A stretch of DNA of 64,000 nucleotides from CAJXYS01 sp913063035 (GTDB lineage: Bacteria > Pseudomonadota > Alphaproteobacteria > Rhodobacterales > Rhodobacteraceae): assembly GCF_050586465.1 (NCBI RefSeq), contig NZ_JBOCEG010000004.1, positions 360,480-424,479 of the forward strand. Reading direction: 5' to 3'. The translations under genes and the position numbers were made by a program. Shown here piece after piece: positions 53,854-64,000 of the stretch. The notes beneath the pieces were generated by a model. It did not search any database and was not told where the DNA came from. It saw only the letters and a list, made by a program, of their open reading frames with translations. Within the stretch, counting starts at the first letter, position 1. Every line of letters starts with the position of its first letter.

Positions 53854-55211
53854 GCGCCCTGTCCCTCCTCGTTGTGGGCAAGGTCGAGCCGGCCGCCATG
53901 GGCGGCGGCAACCTCTTCGGCGATGGTCAGACCCAGCCCCGAGCCGACCACGTCCGCGACATTGGCGCCGCGCCCGAAGCGCCGGCGCAGCGCGTCCAGC
54001 GGCACGTCGCCGAAGCCCCGGCCACGGTCGCGGATCTCGACCCCGGCCTCGGCGGGCGACACCACCATGCGCAGGCTGATCGCGCTGTCGGCCGGCGAGT
54101 ACTTGATCGCGTTGTCCAGCAGGTTCCTCAGCGCGCCCTGCAACAGGATCGGATCGCCCTCGACGGTCACGGTGCCGGGCGGCGCCTCGAAGCGCATCTC
54201 GATGTCGCGCATGTCGGCCGTGGGCGCGAGGCCGCGGATCACCTCGCGCACCAGAGCTTCCAGGTCGACGGGCTCGCGCGCCATCTGGTCGCTGCGGAAG
54301 GTGACCATCGCATGATCGAGCAGCTGCCCGGCGGAGCGCGAGCTTTCGTCCACGGCCCGGATCACGTCGCGAAGCGCCTGGCGCTGGGGCTCGCTTTCCG
54401 ACTGGCGGAGCGCGATCTCGGCCTTGGCGCGCACCGTGGCCAGCGGGGTGCGGACCCGGTGCGCGGCCTCGGCGATGAAATCCTCCGTCCGCCGGAGCGC
54501 GCCGCGCAGGCGATCCATGAAACTGTTGAGCGCGACGAGCAGCGGCAGGAGTTCCTTCGGCGCCTCGCTGCGCACCGGGCGCAGGTCGTGCGGGCCGCGG
54601 CGGCGCACGGATCCGGCCAGCCGGTTCAGCGGGCGGAGCGCGCTTTGCGCCGCCGCCCAGCTGAGCCCGCCGGCCAGCAGGAAGAAGCCGACGCCCAGCA
54701 CCGCGGCCGAGTTGGAGATATTGGCCGAGATCTCTTCCTGCCGGTTGCGGGTCTGGGCGACCAGGACGTCCACGTCGACCGGGCGGGTCTCGACCGAGAT
54801 GCGGCGGGTCATGCGCGCGATGCGCACGGGTTCCCCGCGATAATCCAGCGTCTCGAAGCCGAGCGCGCCGGGCCGGGGGGCAGCCTCCGGCAGCGGCAGG
54901 TCGCCATAGCCCGTCAGGGTGGTTCCGTCGGCGACGATCCGGTAGAAGACCCGGTCCTCGGAAATCGTGCCGAGCATGGCCAGCGCGGCGTAGGGGATAT
55001 CGACCAGCACCTCGCCGTCCTCGGCGCGCACCTCCTCGGCGATGGAGGTGGCCGAGGCGCCGAGCACGTTGTCCTGCGTCTCCTGCGCGGTCTGCTGGGC
55101 GAAGGTCCTGACGGTCAGATACAGCAGCAGCGACAGGATCGCCGCCACCAGCAGAAGCTGCAGGACCAGCCGGCGACGCAGCGAGACGCTGGCGCGCAGG
55201 GGCTCCGTCAC
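53823..55211 (-). CDS. tctE: Sensor histidine kinase TctE
   Basis: A 462-residue kinase. Two helices (17-33 and 170-188) enclose a periplasmic domain of about 135 residues of the 2CSK_N type (VFYRIVADGTTLTGYGDLPL). A HAMP-like stretch follows, then the H box HRVRTPLATVRAKAEIALRQ with H251, and an ATP-binding domain (DNAIKYSP, IRDRGRGFGD, GSGLGLTIAEEV). Translation starts at GTG 55211, overlapping the tctD stop (GTGA). It senses tricarboxylate-type ligands and phosphorylates TctD. Confidence 0.93.
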   Translation of the reverse strand: MTEPLRASVSLRRRLVLQLLLVAAILSLLLYLTVRTFAQQTAQETQDNVLGASATSIAEEVRAEDGEVLVDIPYAALAMLGTISEDRVFYRIVADGTTLTGYGDLPLPEAAPRPGALGFETLDYRGEPVRIARMTRRISVETRPVDVDVLVAQTRNRQEEISANISNSAAVLGVGFFLLAGGLSWAAAQSALRPLNRLAGSVRRRGPHDLRPVRSEAPKELLPLLVALNSFMDRLRGALRRTEDFIAEAAHRVRTPLATVRAKAEIALRQSESEPQRQALRDVIRAVDESSRSAGQLLDHAMVTFRSDQMAREPVDLEALVREVIRGLAPTADMRDIEMRFEAPPGTVTVEGDPILLQGALRNLLDNAIKYSPADSAISLRMVVSPAEAGVEIRDRGRGFGDVPLDALRRRFGRGANVADVVGSGLGLTIAEEVAAAHGGRLDLAHNEEGQGACVSLILPRA

Positions 55212-55873
55212 GGGCCCGTCATCCGGTAGCCGATCCCGCGCATGGTCTCGATCTGCACCGAGGAGGCCCGCAGCTTCTTGCGAAGCCGTCCGACATAGAC
55301 CTCGATCGCGTTCTCCGACACGTCGTCGGAGAAGGAAAACAGCCGGTCGACGAGCTGGCTCTTGGAGAATACCCGCCCGGGCGCGGACAGGAACACTTCC
55401 AGCAGGCGCAGTTCGCGGTTGCGCAGGTCCTGGCGTTCGCCCGCCACGGTGACCACGGCGTTCAGCGGGTCGAAGACCAGGTCGCCGAAGCTCAGTTCGT
55501 TGCGCGCGGTGCCCTGGCGCCGGCGCAGCACGGCGCGGCAGCGCGCCTCCAGCTCGGTGAAGTCGAAGGGCTTGGTGATGTAGTCGTCCGCGCCCAGATC
55601 CAGCATCGAGACGCGGTCGGACACCTGGCTGCGCGCGGTCAGCACGATGACCGGAGTCTCGCGCCCGCTGGCGCGGTGACGGTCGAGGAAGCTGCGCCCG
55701 TCGCCGTCGGGCAGCATGATGTCGAGCAGCACCAGGTCGTAGCTCGCGCCGGCCATGCAGTCCTCGACCGTCGCCAGATCGCGGGCGATGTCGACGGCGT
55801 GGCCGTCCAGCGCCAGCCGGTCGGCCACGGCGCGGGCCAGTTCGTCGTTGTCCTCGATCAGCAGGAACCGCAT
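55208..55873 (-). CDS. tctD: OmpR-type response regulator TctD
   Basis: A 221-residue regulator. The receiver has D51 (LVLLDIMLPDGDG) and K in YITKPFDF. A winged-helix output domain follows (LTRREL-like 'LRNRELRLLEVFLSAPGRVF', 'VSENAIEVYVGRLRKKLRA'). First gene of tctD-tctE-binding protein on the minus strand, divergent from tctCBA, which it should activate. Confidence 0.94.
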   Translation of the reverse strand: MRFLLIEDNDELARAVADRLALDGHAVDIARDLATVEDCMAGASYDLVLLDIMLPDGDGRSFLDRHRASGRETPVIVLTARSQVSDRVSMLDLGADDYITKPFDFTELEARCRAVLRRRQGTARNELSFGDLVFDPLNAVVTVAGERQDLRNRELRLLEVFLSAPGRVFSKSQLVDRLFSFSDDVSENAIEVYVGRLRKKLRASSVQIETMRGIGYRMTGP

Positions 55874-55886
55874 CGGATTTTCCCGT

Positions 55887-55903
55887 TTGACAGGTTGATG
55901 TCA
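55887..55903 (+). promoter_or_regulatory. tctC promoter -35 and candidate TctD site
   Basis: TTGACA (55887-55892) is the best -35 in the 95-base divergent gap. It overlaps the inverted repeat TGACA-N6-TGTCA (55888-55903). No strong -10 was found, which would fit an activated promoter. Confidence 0.4.
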
Positions 55904-55968
55904 GATTCCCGGACCAGTGTGGCGAATGCAAGGGCCATGCGGCCCCGCGCAAAATGGGAGGAATACCG

Positions 55969-56952
55969 ATGAAACATCAAAGCGTGACCCGCAGGGTCGT
56001 GCTGGCCGCGGCTGCGGCCTTCACCTTCGCAACCCCGTCCTTCGCCGACGGCCACCAGATGATGGACAGCGTCCACTTCCTGATCCCCGGCGGGGCCGGC
56101 GGCGGCTGGGACGGCACGGCGCGCGGCACCGGCGAGGCGCTGACCGAATCCGGGCTCGTGGGCACCGCGACCTACGAGAACATGTCCGGCGGCGGCGGCG
56201 GCAAGGCGATCAACTACATGATCGAGAACGCCGAGAGCCTCGAGGACACGTTGATGGTGAACTCCACGCCCATCGTGATCCGCTCGCTCACCGGGGTCTT
56301 TCCCTACAACTTCCGCGACCTGACGCTGGTCTCCGGGACCATCGGCGACTACGCCGCCCTGGTCGTGCCGAAGAACAGCGACCTTGACTCGATGGACGAC
56401 CTGCTGGCGCTCTACCGTGAGAACCCGGCCGACATGGCGATCGGCGGCGGGTCGGTGCCGGGCGGCATGGATCACCTGGTCGCGGCGATGGTCATGGAAG
56501 CCGCGGGCGAGGATCCGACCGGGTTCAACTACATCGCCTATGACGCCGGCGGCAAGGCCATGGCCGGGCTCCTGTCGGGCGAGATCGACGCGCTCTCGAC
56601 CGGCTTCTCGGAGGCCGTCGACCTGGCGCGGCAGGACGAGGTCAAGATCCTGGGCGTGACCGCCGAGGAGCGCGTGCCGACCTACGGGGACGCGCCGACC
56701 ATGATGGAGCAGGGCATCGACGCAAGCTTCGTCAACTGGCGCGGCTTCTTCGCGGCGCCGGACCTACCGCAGGAAAAGCTCGACGCCTATCTCGAGACGA
56801 TCGACGCCATGTACGAGACCGACGCCTGGGAAGAAGTGCGCGCCCGGAACGGCTGGGTGAACATCCACAACCCCGGCGACGAGTTCCGCAGCTTCCTCGA
56901 AAAGCAGGAAAAGCAGATCGGCGACCTGATGAAGAAGCTCGGCTTCCTCTGA
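55969..56952 (+). CDS. tctC: Tripartite tricarboxylate transporter receptor TctC
   Basis: A 327-residue periplasmic receptor of the TctC/Bug family. A signal (VTRRVVLAAAAAFTFATPSF, cleavage after SFA) is followed by 'VHFLIPGGAGGGWDGTARGT', the carboxylate-gripping loop of Bug proteins, and by YDAGGKAMAGLLSGEIDALS. The ATG at 55969 is directly behind GGGAGGAA. It delivers its ligand to TctBA. Confidence 0.96.
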   Translation: MKHQSVTRRVVLAAAAAFTFATPSFADGHQMMDSVHFLIPGGAGGGWDGTARGTGEALTESGLVGTATYENMSGGGGGKAINYMIENAESLEDTLMVNSTPIVIRSLTGVFPYNFRDLTLVSGTIGDYAALVVPKNSDLDSMDDLLALYRENPADMAIGGGSVPGGMDHLVAAMVMEAAGEDPTGFNYIAYDAGGKAMAGLLSGEIDALSTGFSEAVDLARQDEVKILGVTAEERVPTYGDAPTMMEQGIDASFVNWRGFFAAPDLPQEKLDAYLETIDAMYETDAWEEVRARNGWVNIHNPGDEFRSFLEKQEKQIGDLMKKLGFL

Positions 56953-56980
56953 TCGATCCCGCCGGCTGACTGCCAATGGA

Positions 56981-57006
56981 CCCTTCCCCGCGGATGCGGG
57001 GGAGGG
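56981..57006 (+). other. Intercistronic stem-loop between tctC and tctB
   Basis: CCCTTCCCCGC (56981-56991) pairs with GCGGGGGAGGG (56996-57006) across a GGAT loop, with one G-T pair. Such hairpins after binding-protein genes protect the receptor mRNA and lower expression of the membrane genes. Confidence 0.6.
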
Positions 57007-57041
57007 CCGCTGCCAACCCGACCCGCAAAAGGAGCGTCGCG

Positions 57042-57530
57042 ATGGCCCTCGATCGCTGGATCGCGCTGATATTCCTGATCATCTGCCTCGTCTACGGCTA
57101 CTCGGCCTTCATGCTGATGGACGCCTTCCTGCCGCCCTTCATGCAGCGCAACCCCGTCTGGCCCTCCACCTTTCCCAAGGTGCTTTCCGTGCTGGGCGTG
57201 GTCGTGTCGCTGGTGATCCTGACCGGGATCGAGAAGCCCGGCGGCGCCAAGGAGGACAGCCCGACCGACATCAACTGGCGGCGCCTCCACGAATACGAGC
57301 TCGGGCAGGCGATCTGGCTGATGGTGATGATGGTGGCCTACGCGCTGCTGTTGCGCCCCATCGGCTTCCTGGCCGCGACCTTCCTCTTCCTGGTGCTGGC
57401 CAGCGCGCTTCTGGGCGAACGGCGCTGGATCACCATGCTGGTCGCCTCCGCCGTCGCGTCCGGCGGCGTCTGGTACCTGGTCCAGGAGGTGCTGGGCATC
57501 TTCCTGAGCCCGTTCCCCGCCTTCCTCTGA
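57042..57530 (+). CDS. tctB: Tripartite tricarboxylate transporter small subunit TctB
   Basis: A 162-residue membrane protein with four helices (RWIALIFLIICLVYGYSAFM at the start). The ATG at 57042 follows AAAGGAGCG; the open frame further upstream runs through the stem-loop and is not used. It forms the membrane unit with TctA, which starts 10 bases later. Confidence 0.93.
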   Translation: MALDRWIALIFLIICLVYGYSAFMLMDAFLPPFMQRNPVWPSTFPKVLSVLGVVVSLVILTGIEKPGGAKEDSPTDINWRRLHEYELGQAIWLMVMMVAYALLLRPIGFLAATFLFLVLASALLGERRWITMLVASAVASGGVWYLVQEVLGIFLSPFPAFL

Positions 57531-57540
57531 GGAGAGAGAC

Positions 57541-59064
57541 ATGCTCGAAGGCATCCTGATCGGCCTGTCCACGGCCTTCTCCGTCACGAACATCCTCATG
57601 GTCATCGGCGGCTGCCTCATCGGCACCTTCATCGGGATGCTGCCGGGGCTCGGGCCGATGTCGATCATCGCCATCATGATCCCGGTCGCGATCGGGATCG
57701 GCGACCCCTCCGCGGCGCTGATCCTGCTGGCGGGCGTCTATTACGGCGCGATCTTCGGCGGCTCGACCTCGTCGATCCTGCTGAACGCGCCGGGGGTGGC
57801 CGGCACCGTGGCCACCAGCTTCGACGGCTACCCGATGGCGCGTGCCGGCAAGGCCGGCAAGGCGCTGACCATCGCCGCGATTTCCAGCTTCGCGGGCGGC
57901 ACCATCGGCGCCGTGCTCCTGATGATCTTCGCGCCGGCGCTCGCCTCGGTCGCGCTGTTGTTCCACTCGGCCGAATACTTCGCGCTGATGGTTGTCGGGC
58001 TCTCGGCCATCGCGGCTTTCGCCGGGACCGGGCAGGTTGGCAAGGCGCTGCTGATGACCGTGGCCGGGCTGATCATGTCGACGGTGGGCGAGGGCGCGCT
58101 GTTCAACATGCCGCGCTTCACCATGGGGCTGATGGACCTGCAGTCGGGCTTCAACTTCATCACCCTGGCCATGGCCATCTTCGCGCTGCCCGAGGCGATT
58201 TTCCTCGTGCTCGACCCGTCCCGGTCGAAGACGCCCCAAGGCGAGAAGGGCGGCAAGATCACCGGGCTCCGGATCACCGGCGACGAGGCCCGCCAGATCG
58301 CGCCGGTCGTCGGGCGCCAGTCGGTGCAGGGGTTCCTGATCGGGGTTCTGCCGGGGGCGGGCGCGACGATCGCCTCCTTCCTCGGCTACGCGGTGGAGCG
58401 CAACATCGCCTCCACCGAAGAGCAGAAGGAGTTCGGCAAGGGCTCGATCAAGGGGCTAGCTGCGCCGGAATCGGCCAACAACGCGGCCTCCACCGGCTCT
58501 TTCGTGCCGCTTCTCACGCTCGGCATTCCCGGCTCGGGGACCACGGCGATCCTGCTCGGGGCGCTGATCGCGCTCAACGTCACGCCGGGGCCGCGGCTGA
58601 TGGTGGACAGCCCCGAGATCTTCTGGGCGGTCATCATCTCGATGTATCTCGGCAACGTGATCCTGCTGATCCTGAACCTGCCGCTGATCCCCTACATCGC
58701 CAAGCTGCTCTCGGTACCGCGGAACTTCCTCATTCCCTTCGTGCTCTTCTTCACGATGATGGGCAGCTATATCGGGCAGAACAACGCGACCGAACTGCTG
58801 TTGCTGGTGGGCATCGGCGTCGTCGCCACCATCCTGCGCTTTGCCGATTACCCGCTGGCGCCGTTGCTGATCGGCTTCATCCTCGGCCGCATGCTCGAGG
58901 ACAACTTCGCCCGGTCCATGCAGCTTTATGACGGGGCGGGGTTCATCATGGAGCGGCCGATGACGCTGGCGCTGCTGGTGCTGGCGCTGCTGCTGGTGGT
59001 GGTGCCGGCCTATCGCGCCCGCCGTGCACGGGCCCGGGCGAAAGGCGTGGCCGACGGTGACTGA
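57541..59064 (+). CDS. tctA: Tripartite tricarboxylate transporter large subunit TctA
   Basis: A 507-residue permease with about 12 helices. Family motifs: 'GTFIGMLPGLGPMSIIAIMI' in the first third, YYGAIFGGSTSSILLNAPG, and 'ESANNAASTGSFVPLLTLGI' near 318-337. Couples uptake of the TctC ligand to an ion gradient. GAGGAGAG precedes the ATG. Confidence 0.97.
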   Translation: MLEGILIGLSTAFSVTNILMVIGGCLIGTFIGMLPGLGPMSIIAIMIPVAIGIGDPSAALILLAGVYYGAIFGGSTSSILLNAPGVAGTVATSFDGYPMARAGKAGKALTIAAISSFAGGTIGAVLLMIFAPALASVALLFHSAEYFALMVVGLSAIAAFAGTGQVGKALLMTVAGLIMSTVGEGALFNMPRFTMGLMDLQSGFNFITLAMAIFALPEAIFLVLDPSRSKTPQGEKGGKITGLRITGDEARQIAPVVGRQSVQGFLIGVLPGAGATIASFLGYAVERNIASTEEQKEFGKGSIKGLAAPESANNAASTGSFVPLLTLGIPGSGTTAILLGALIALNVTPGPRLMVDSPEIFWAVIISMYLGNVILLILNLPLIPYIAKLLSVPRNFLIPFVLFFTMMGSYIGQNNATELLLLVGIGVVATILRFADYPLAPLLIGFILGRMLEDNFARSMQLYDGAGFIMERPMTLALLVLALLLVVVPAYRARRARARAKGVADGD

Positions 59065-60097
59065 GACCACCCGCGCGCTCTGGCGCAAACGCGGAACGGC
59101 GCTGCTGGCCGCGGTCCTCGGGGCCGCGGCCTTCCTGCTGGCCGGCTTGCCGCTGCCGCTCTTGCTGGGCCCCATGGCGGGCTGCCTCGTTTTCGCCCTG
59201 TCGGGCGCGCGGATGGCCGGCATGGGCGTGGCGGGCGTCTTCATGCGGACCTTCCTGGGGGTCGCCATCGGCGCCTCGATCACGCCCGAGGTTCTGGGGC
59301 AGGTGCCCGGCATGGCGGCGTCGCTGGCGGTGATCCCGGTCCTGGTCGTCGCCACGGGTCTGCCCGGCTATGTCTTCTTCCGGCGGGTGGCCGGGTTCGA
59401 CCCGCCCACGGCCTTCTATTCGGCGATGCCGGGCGGCCTGCAGGACATGCTGGTCTTCGGCGAGGAGGCGGGCGGCGATCCGCGCGCGCTGTCGCTGGTG
59501 CACGCGACGCGGGTGCTGGTGATCGTGACCGCCGCACCCTTCGTCCTGACGCTGGCCTATGACCTGGACCTGACCCGTCCACCGGGGGAACCCGCCAGCG
59601 CCATCCCGCTTTGGGAAATCGCCGTGATGACCGCCGCCGGCGTCGCCGGCTGGAAGATCGGCGAACGCGTGGGGCTCTTCGGGGCCTCGATCCTCGGCCC
59701 GCTGATCCTGACCGCGCTGCTGAGCCTTGCCGGCGTGATCGAGCACCGCCCGCCGGCGGAAATCATCTGGGCCGCGCAGTTCTTCATCGGGATCGCGGTG
59801 GGCGCGAAATATGCCGGCATCACCGCGCGCGAATTGCGCCGCGACGTGACCGCCGGGCTGGGCTATGCCGTGATCCTGGCGCTGGTCAGCCTGACCATCG
59901 TGGAAATCGTGCTGCAGTTCAGCCCGGCCGAACCGCTGGAGGTCTTGCTGGCGTTCCTGCCGGGCGGGCAGGCCGAGATGGTGATCATCGCGATCCTCGC
60001 CGGGGCCGATCTCGCCTTCGTGGTGACCCATCACCTGTTGCGGATCATGGTGGTGATCCTGCTCGCGCCCATCGTTTTCGGCCGGTTCCGGCGCTGA
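59057..60097 (+). CDS. AbrB-family membrane protein
   Basis: A 346-residue membrane protein of the AbrB (ammonia monooxygenase-like) duplicated family, with repeated segments 'PLPLLLGPMAGCLVFALSGA' and 'FGASILGPLILTALLSL'. Each half has the PGG motif (AMPGGLQDMLVFGEEAGGD; FLPGGQAEMVIIAILAGAD). It starts with GTG at 59057, overlapping the tctA stop by 8 bases. Such proteins often follow TctA, but their role is unclear. Confidence 0.88.
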   Translation: MTETTRALWRKRGTALLAAVLGAAAFLLAGLPLPLLLGPMAGCLVFALSGARMAGMGVAGVFMRTFLGVAIGASITPEVLGQVPGMAASLAVIPVLVVATGLPGYVFFRRVAGFDPPTAFYSAMPGGLQDMLVFGEEAGGDPRALSLVHATRVLVIVTAAPFVLTLAYDLDLTRPPGEPASAIPLWEIAVMTAAGVAGWKIGERVGLFGASILGPLILTALLSLAGVIEHRPPAEIIWAAQFFIGIAVGAKYAGITARELRRDVTAGLGYAVILALVSLTIVEIVLQFSPAEPLEVLLAFLPGGQAEMVIIAILAGADLAFVVTHHLLRIMVVILLAPIVFGRFRR

Positions 60098-60157
60098 GAC
60101 CATCCCCGGCCCCGAAATGCGGCGAGGGGGCGTTACTCCTCGCCGAATCCGGGTAAG

Positions 60158-62815
<2,658 letters not shown>

Positions 62816-62836
62816 TCGCCCGCCGCCCGCCATGGC

Positions 62837-63907
62837 TCAGCTGCCGGCGCGGATGCCGTCCTCGGCCGCCTGGGCCGGGACGAGGGCGCGGACGAGGGCC
62901 TGCATGTCCAGCATCCCCACCTGTTCGCCCTCGCGCATCACGCGGTAGGCATGCGAGGTGTCGCCGCCCGAGATCGCGATCACCGATTCGAGCGTCGCGT
63001 CATGGTCGACCTCGCCCGCGGCATCGGCGGGCGGCTCGGTCGTCCGTTCCATGATCGAGCGCACGCGCAGCACCCGGGCGCGGTTGATGTCGCTGATGAA
63101 GTCCACGATGTAGGGATCGTTCGGGTGCAGCAGGATTTCCTGCGGCTCGCCCTGCTGAACCACGTAGCCATCCTTCAGGATCACCAGGTGATCGGCCAGT
63201 TTCAGCGCCTCGTCGAGATCGTGGCTGATGAAGATCACGGTCTTGCGCAGTTCCGCCTGGAGTTCCAGCAGCAGATCCTGCATGTCCGTCCGGATCAGCG
63301 GGTCGAGCGCCGAGAACGCCTCGTCCATCAGCATGATCTCGGAATTCGAGGTCAGCGCGCGGGCCAGGCCCACGCGCTGCTGCTGCCCGCCCGAGAGCTG
63401 GTGGGGATACTGGCTGCCGTAGCCGCCGAGACCGACGCGGTCGAGCCACTTGTTGGCCTCGTCCTCGAAATCGGCCTGGGTATACCCGCGCACGGCCAGC
63501 GCCATGCCGGCGTTTTCCAGCACCGTGCGGTGCGGCAGCAGGGCGAAGTTCTGGAACACCATCGACATCTTCTCCTGGCGGAGCCGGCGCAGCTGCGCCT
63601 CGTTGAAGTCGAGGATGTTCTCGTCTTCGACCAGCACCTTGCCGGCCGTGGGGTCGATCAGCCGGTTGAGATGCCGGATCAGCGTCGACTTGCCGGACCC
63701 CGACAGGCCCATCATCACGGTGATCTCGCTCTCGCGGACATCCACGTTGATGTCGTTGAGGCCCAGCACGTGCTGGTGCTGTTCCAGCAGTTCGGTCTTG
63801 CCGAGACCCTTCTCGACATGAGGCAGAACCGAGGCGGGATTGCTGCCGAAGATCTTGTAGAGGTTCCGGATCTGTACCTTGACCGGGGGTTTTTCCTTGG
63901 TCGTCAT
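62837..63907 (-). CDS. proV: Glycine betaine/proline ABC transporter ATP-binding protein ProV
   Basis: A 356-residue ATPase of the ProV/OpuAA type. Walker A is GLSGSGKST (67-75), signature LSGGQQQRVG, Walker B IMLMDEAFSALDP. The N-terminal extension (NLYKIFGSNPASVLPHVEKG) is typical of ProV. The C-terminal ~90 residues form a CBS-like regulatory part. It couples ATP to uptake of the compatible solute and is the second gene after the permease, or precedes it in order: on the minus strand the permease lies downstream toward the right edge only as its end, so transcription runs permease then proV. AAGGAGACC precedes the ATG. Confidence 0.95.
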   Translation of the reverse strand: MTTKEKPPVKVQIRNLYKIFGSNPASVLPHVEKGLGKTELLEQHQHVLGLNDINVDVRESEITVMMGLSGSGKSTLIRHLNRLIDPTAGKVLVEDENILDFNEAQLRRLRQEKMSMVFQNFALLPHRTVLENAGMALAVRGYTQADFEDEANKWLDRVGLGGYGSQYPHQLSGGQQQRVGLARALTSNSEIMLMDEAFSALDPLIRTDMQDLLLELQAELRKTVIFISHDLDEALKLADHLVILKDGYVVQQGEPQEILLHPNDPYIVDFISDINRARVLRVRSIMERTTEPPADAAGEVDHDATLESVIAISGGDTSHAYRVMREGEQVGMLDMQALVRALVPAQAAEDGIRAGS

Positions 63908-63917
63908 GCCGGTCTCC

Positions 63918-64000
63918 TTAACTTTTCTGTGCCGCGTTGATGCGGGCGAGCGCGGCCTTGGTGACGCGGTCGAGGATGACGGCGAGCAGCACGATGCCGA
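63918..64000 (-). CDS. proW: ProW-like permease, C-terminal end only
   Basis: Only the last 27 codons lie in the window, ending in TAA at 63920-63918. The readable residues (GIVLLAVILDRVTKAALARI) are the last helix and tail of a ProW-type glycine betaine permease. The gap to the proV start is 10 bases, consistent with a proW-proV operon reading leftward. Confidence 0.75.
   Translation of the reverse strand, partial: GIVLLAVILDRVTKAALARINAAQKS

Overview
The window is chromosomal DNA from a GC-rich alphaproteobacterium, most likely a member of the Rhodobacterales (Roseobacter/Rhodobacter relatives). The evidence is the density of TRAP, TctCBA and peptide ABC uptake systems, a sulfolactate-degradation cluster of the type known from roseobacters, a CYP116B-type self-sufficient P450, compact ATGA/GTGA-overlapped operons, and a tRNA-Met with alphaproteobacterial features. 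I cannot name the genus. There are no rRNA genes, insertion sequences, phage genes or CRISPR arrays. It reads as a run of catabolic and transport islands, each with its own regulator.

Layout. 1-1.4 kb: divergent peptide-type substrate-binding protein (cut by the left edge) and a DUF1028 protein, sharing a short intergenic region with two palindromic operators. 1.4-4.4 kb: copper module cueR-copA (minus strand) with a CueR-type promoter. 4.4-14.5 kb: XRE regulator, divergent CocE/NonD hydrolase, Dpp/Opp-type ABC importer with a fused double ATPase, and a class III aminotransferase. 14.5-18.8 kb: GntR/HutC regulator divergent from suyA-suyB-slcC-comC, a sulfolactate desulfonation operon. 18.9-24.8 kb: CaCA-family exchanger, RND efflux pair, carboxymuconolactone decarboxylase-like protein. 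24.8-27 kb: membrane protein with a cNMP-binding domain, L,D-transpeptidase and a small lipoprotein.

27-34.3 kb: LysR regulator divergent from a TRAP transporter followed by a three-subunit opine oxidase/HcnABC-type flavin-iron-sulfur dehydrogenase and RidA; the dehydrogenase would make imines and RidA would hydrolyse them. A tRNA-Met(CAT) gene follows. 34.7-37.5 kb: ferric-iron permease and binding protein genes facing each other. 37.7-40.3 kb: K+ channel with a zinc ribbon, a LuxR-type response regulator, and two small Flp-pilin-like proteins, one with a low-complexity Asn/Gly/Ser/Asp tail. 40.6-45.8 kb: IclR regulator divergent from the P450-reductase fusion, then TSUP and EamA transporters.

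45.8-49.8 kb: hybrid histidine kinase, a cysteine-less periplasmic SUOX-fold protein and a second LuxR-type response regulator, strongly similar to the one at 38.5 kb. 49.8-50.7 kb: endonuclease/exonuclease/phosphatase-family protein. 50.9-60.1 kb: class III CoA-transferase plus citryl-CoA-lyase-like enzyme, the tctDE two-component system with an extra binding protein, and tctCBA plus an AbrB-family membrane protein; together a plausible uptake, activation and cleavage route for a tricarboxylate. 60.2-62.8 kb: type II P-type ATPase. 62.8 kb to the right edge: proV and the last codons of a proW-like permease.
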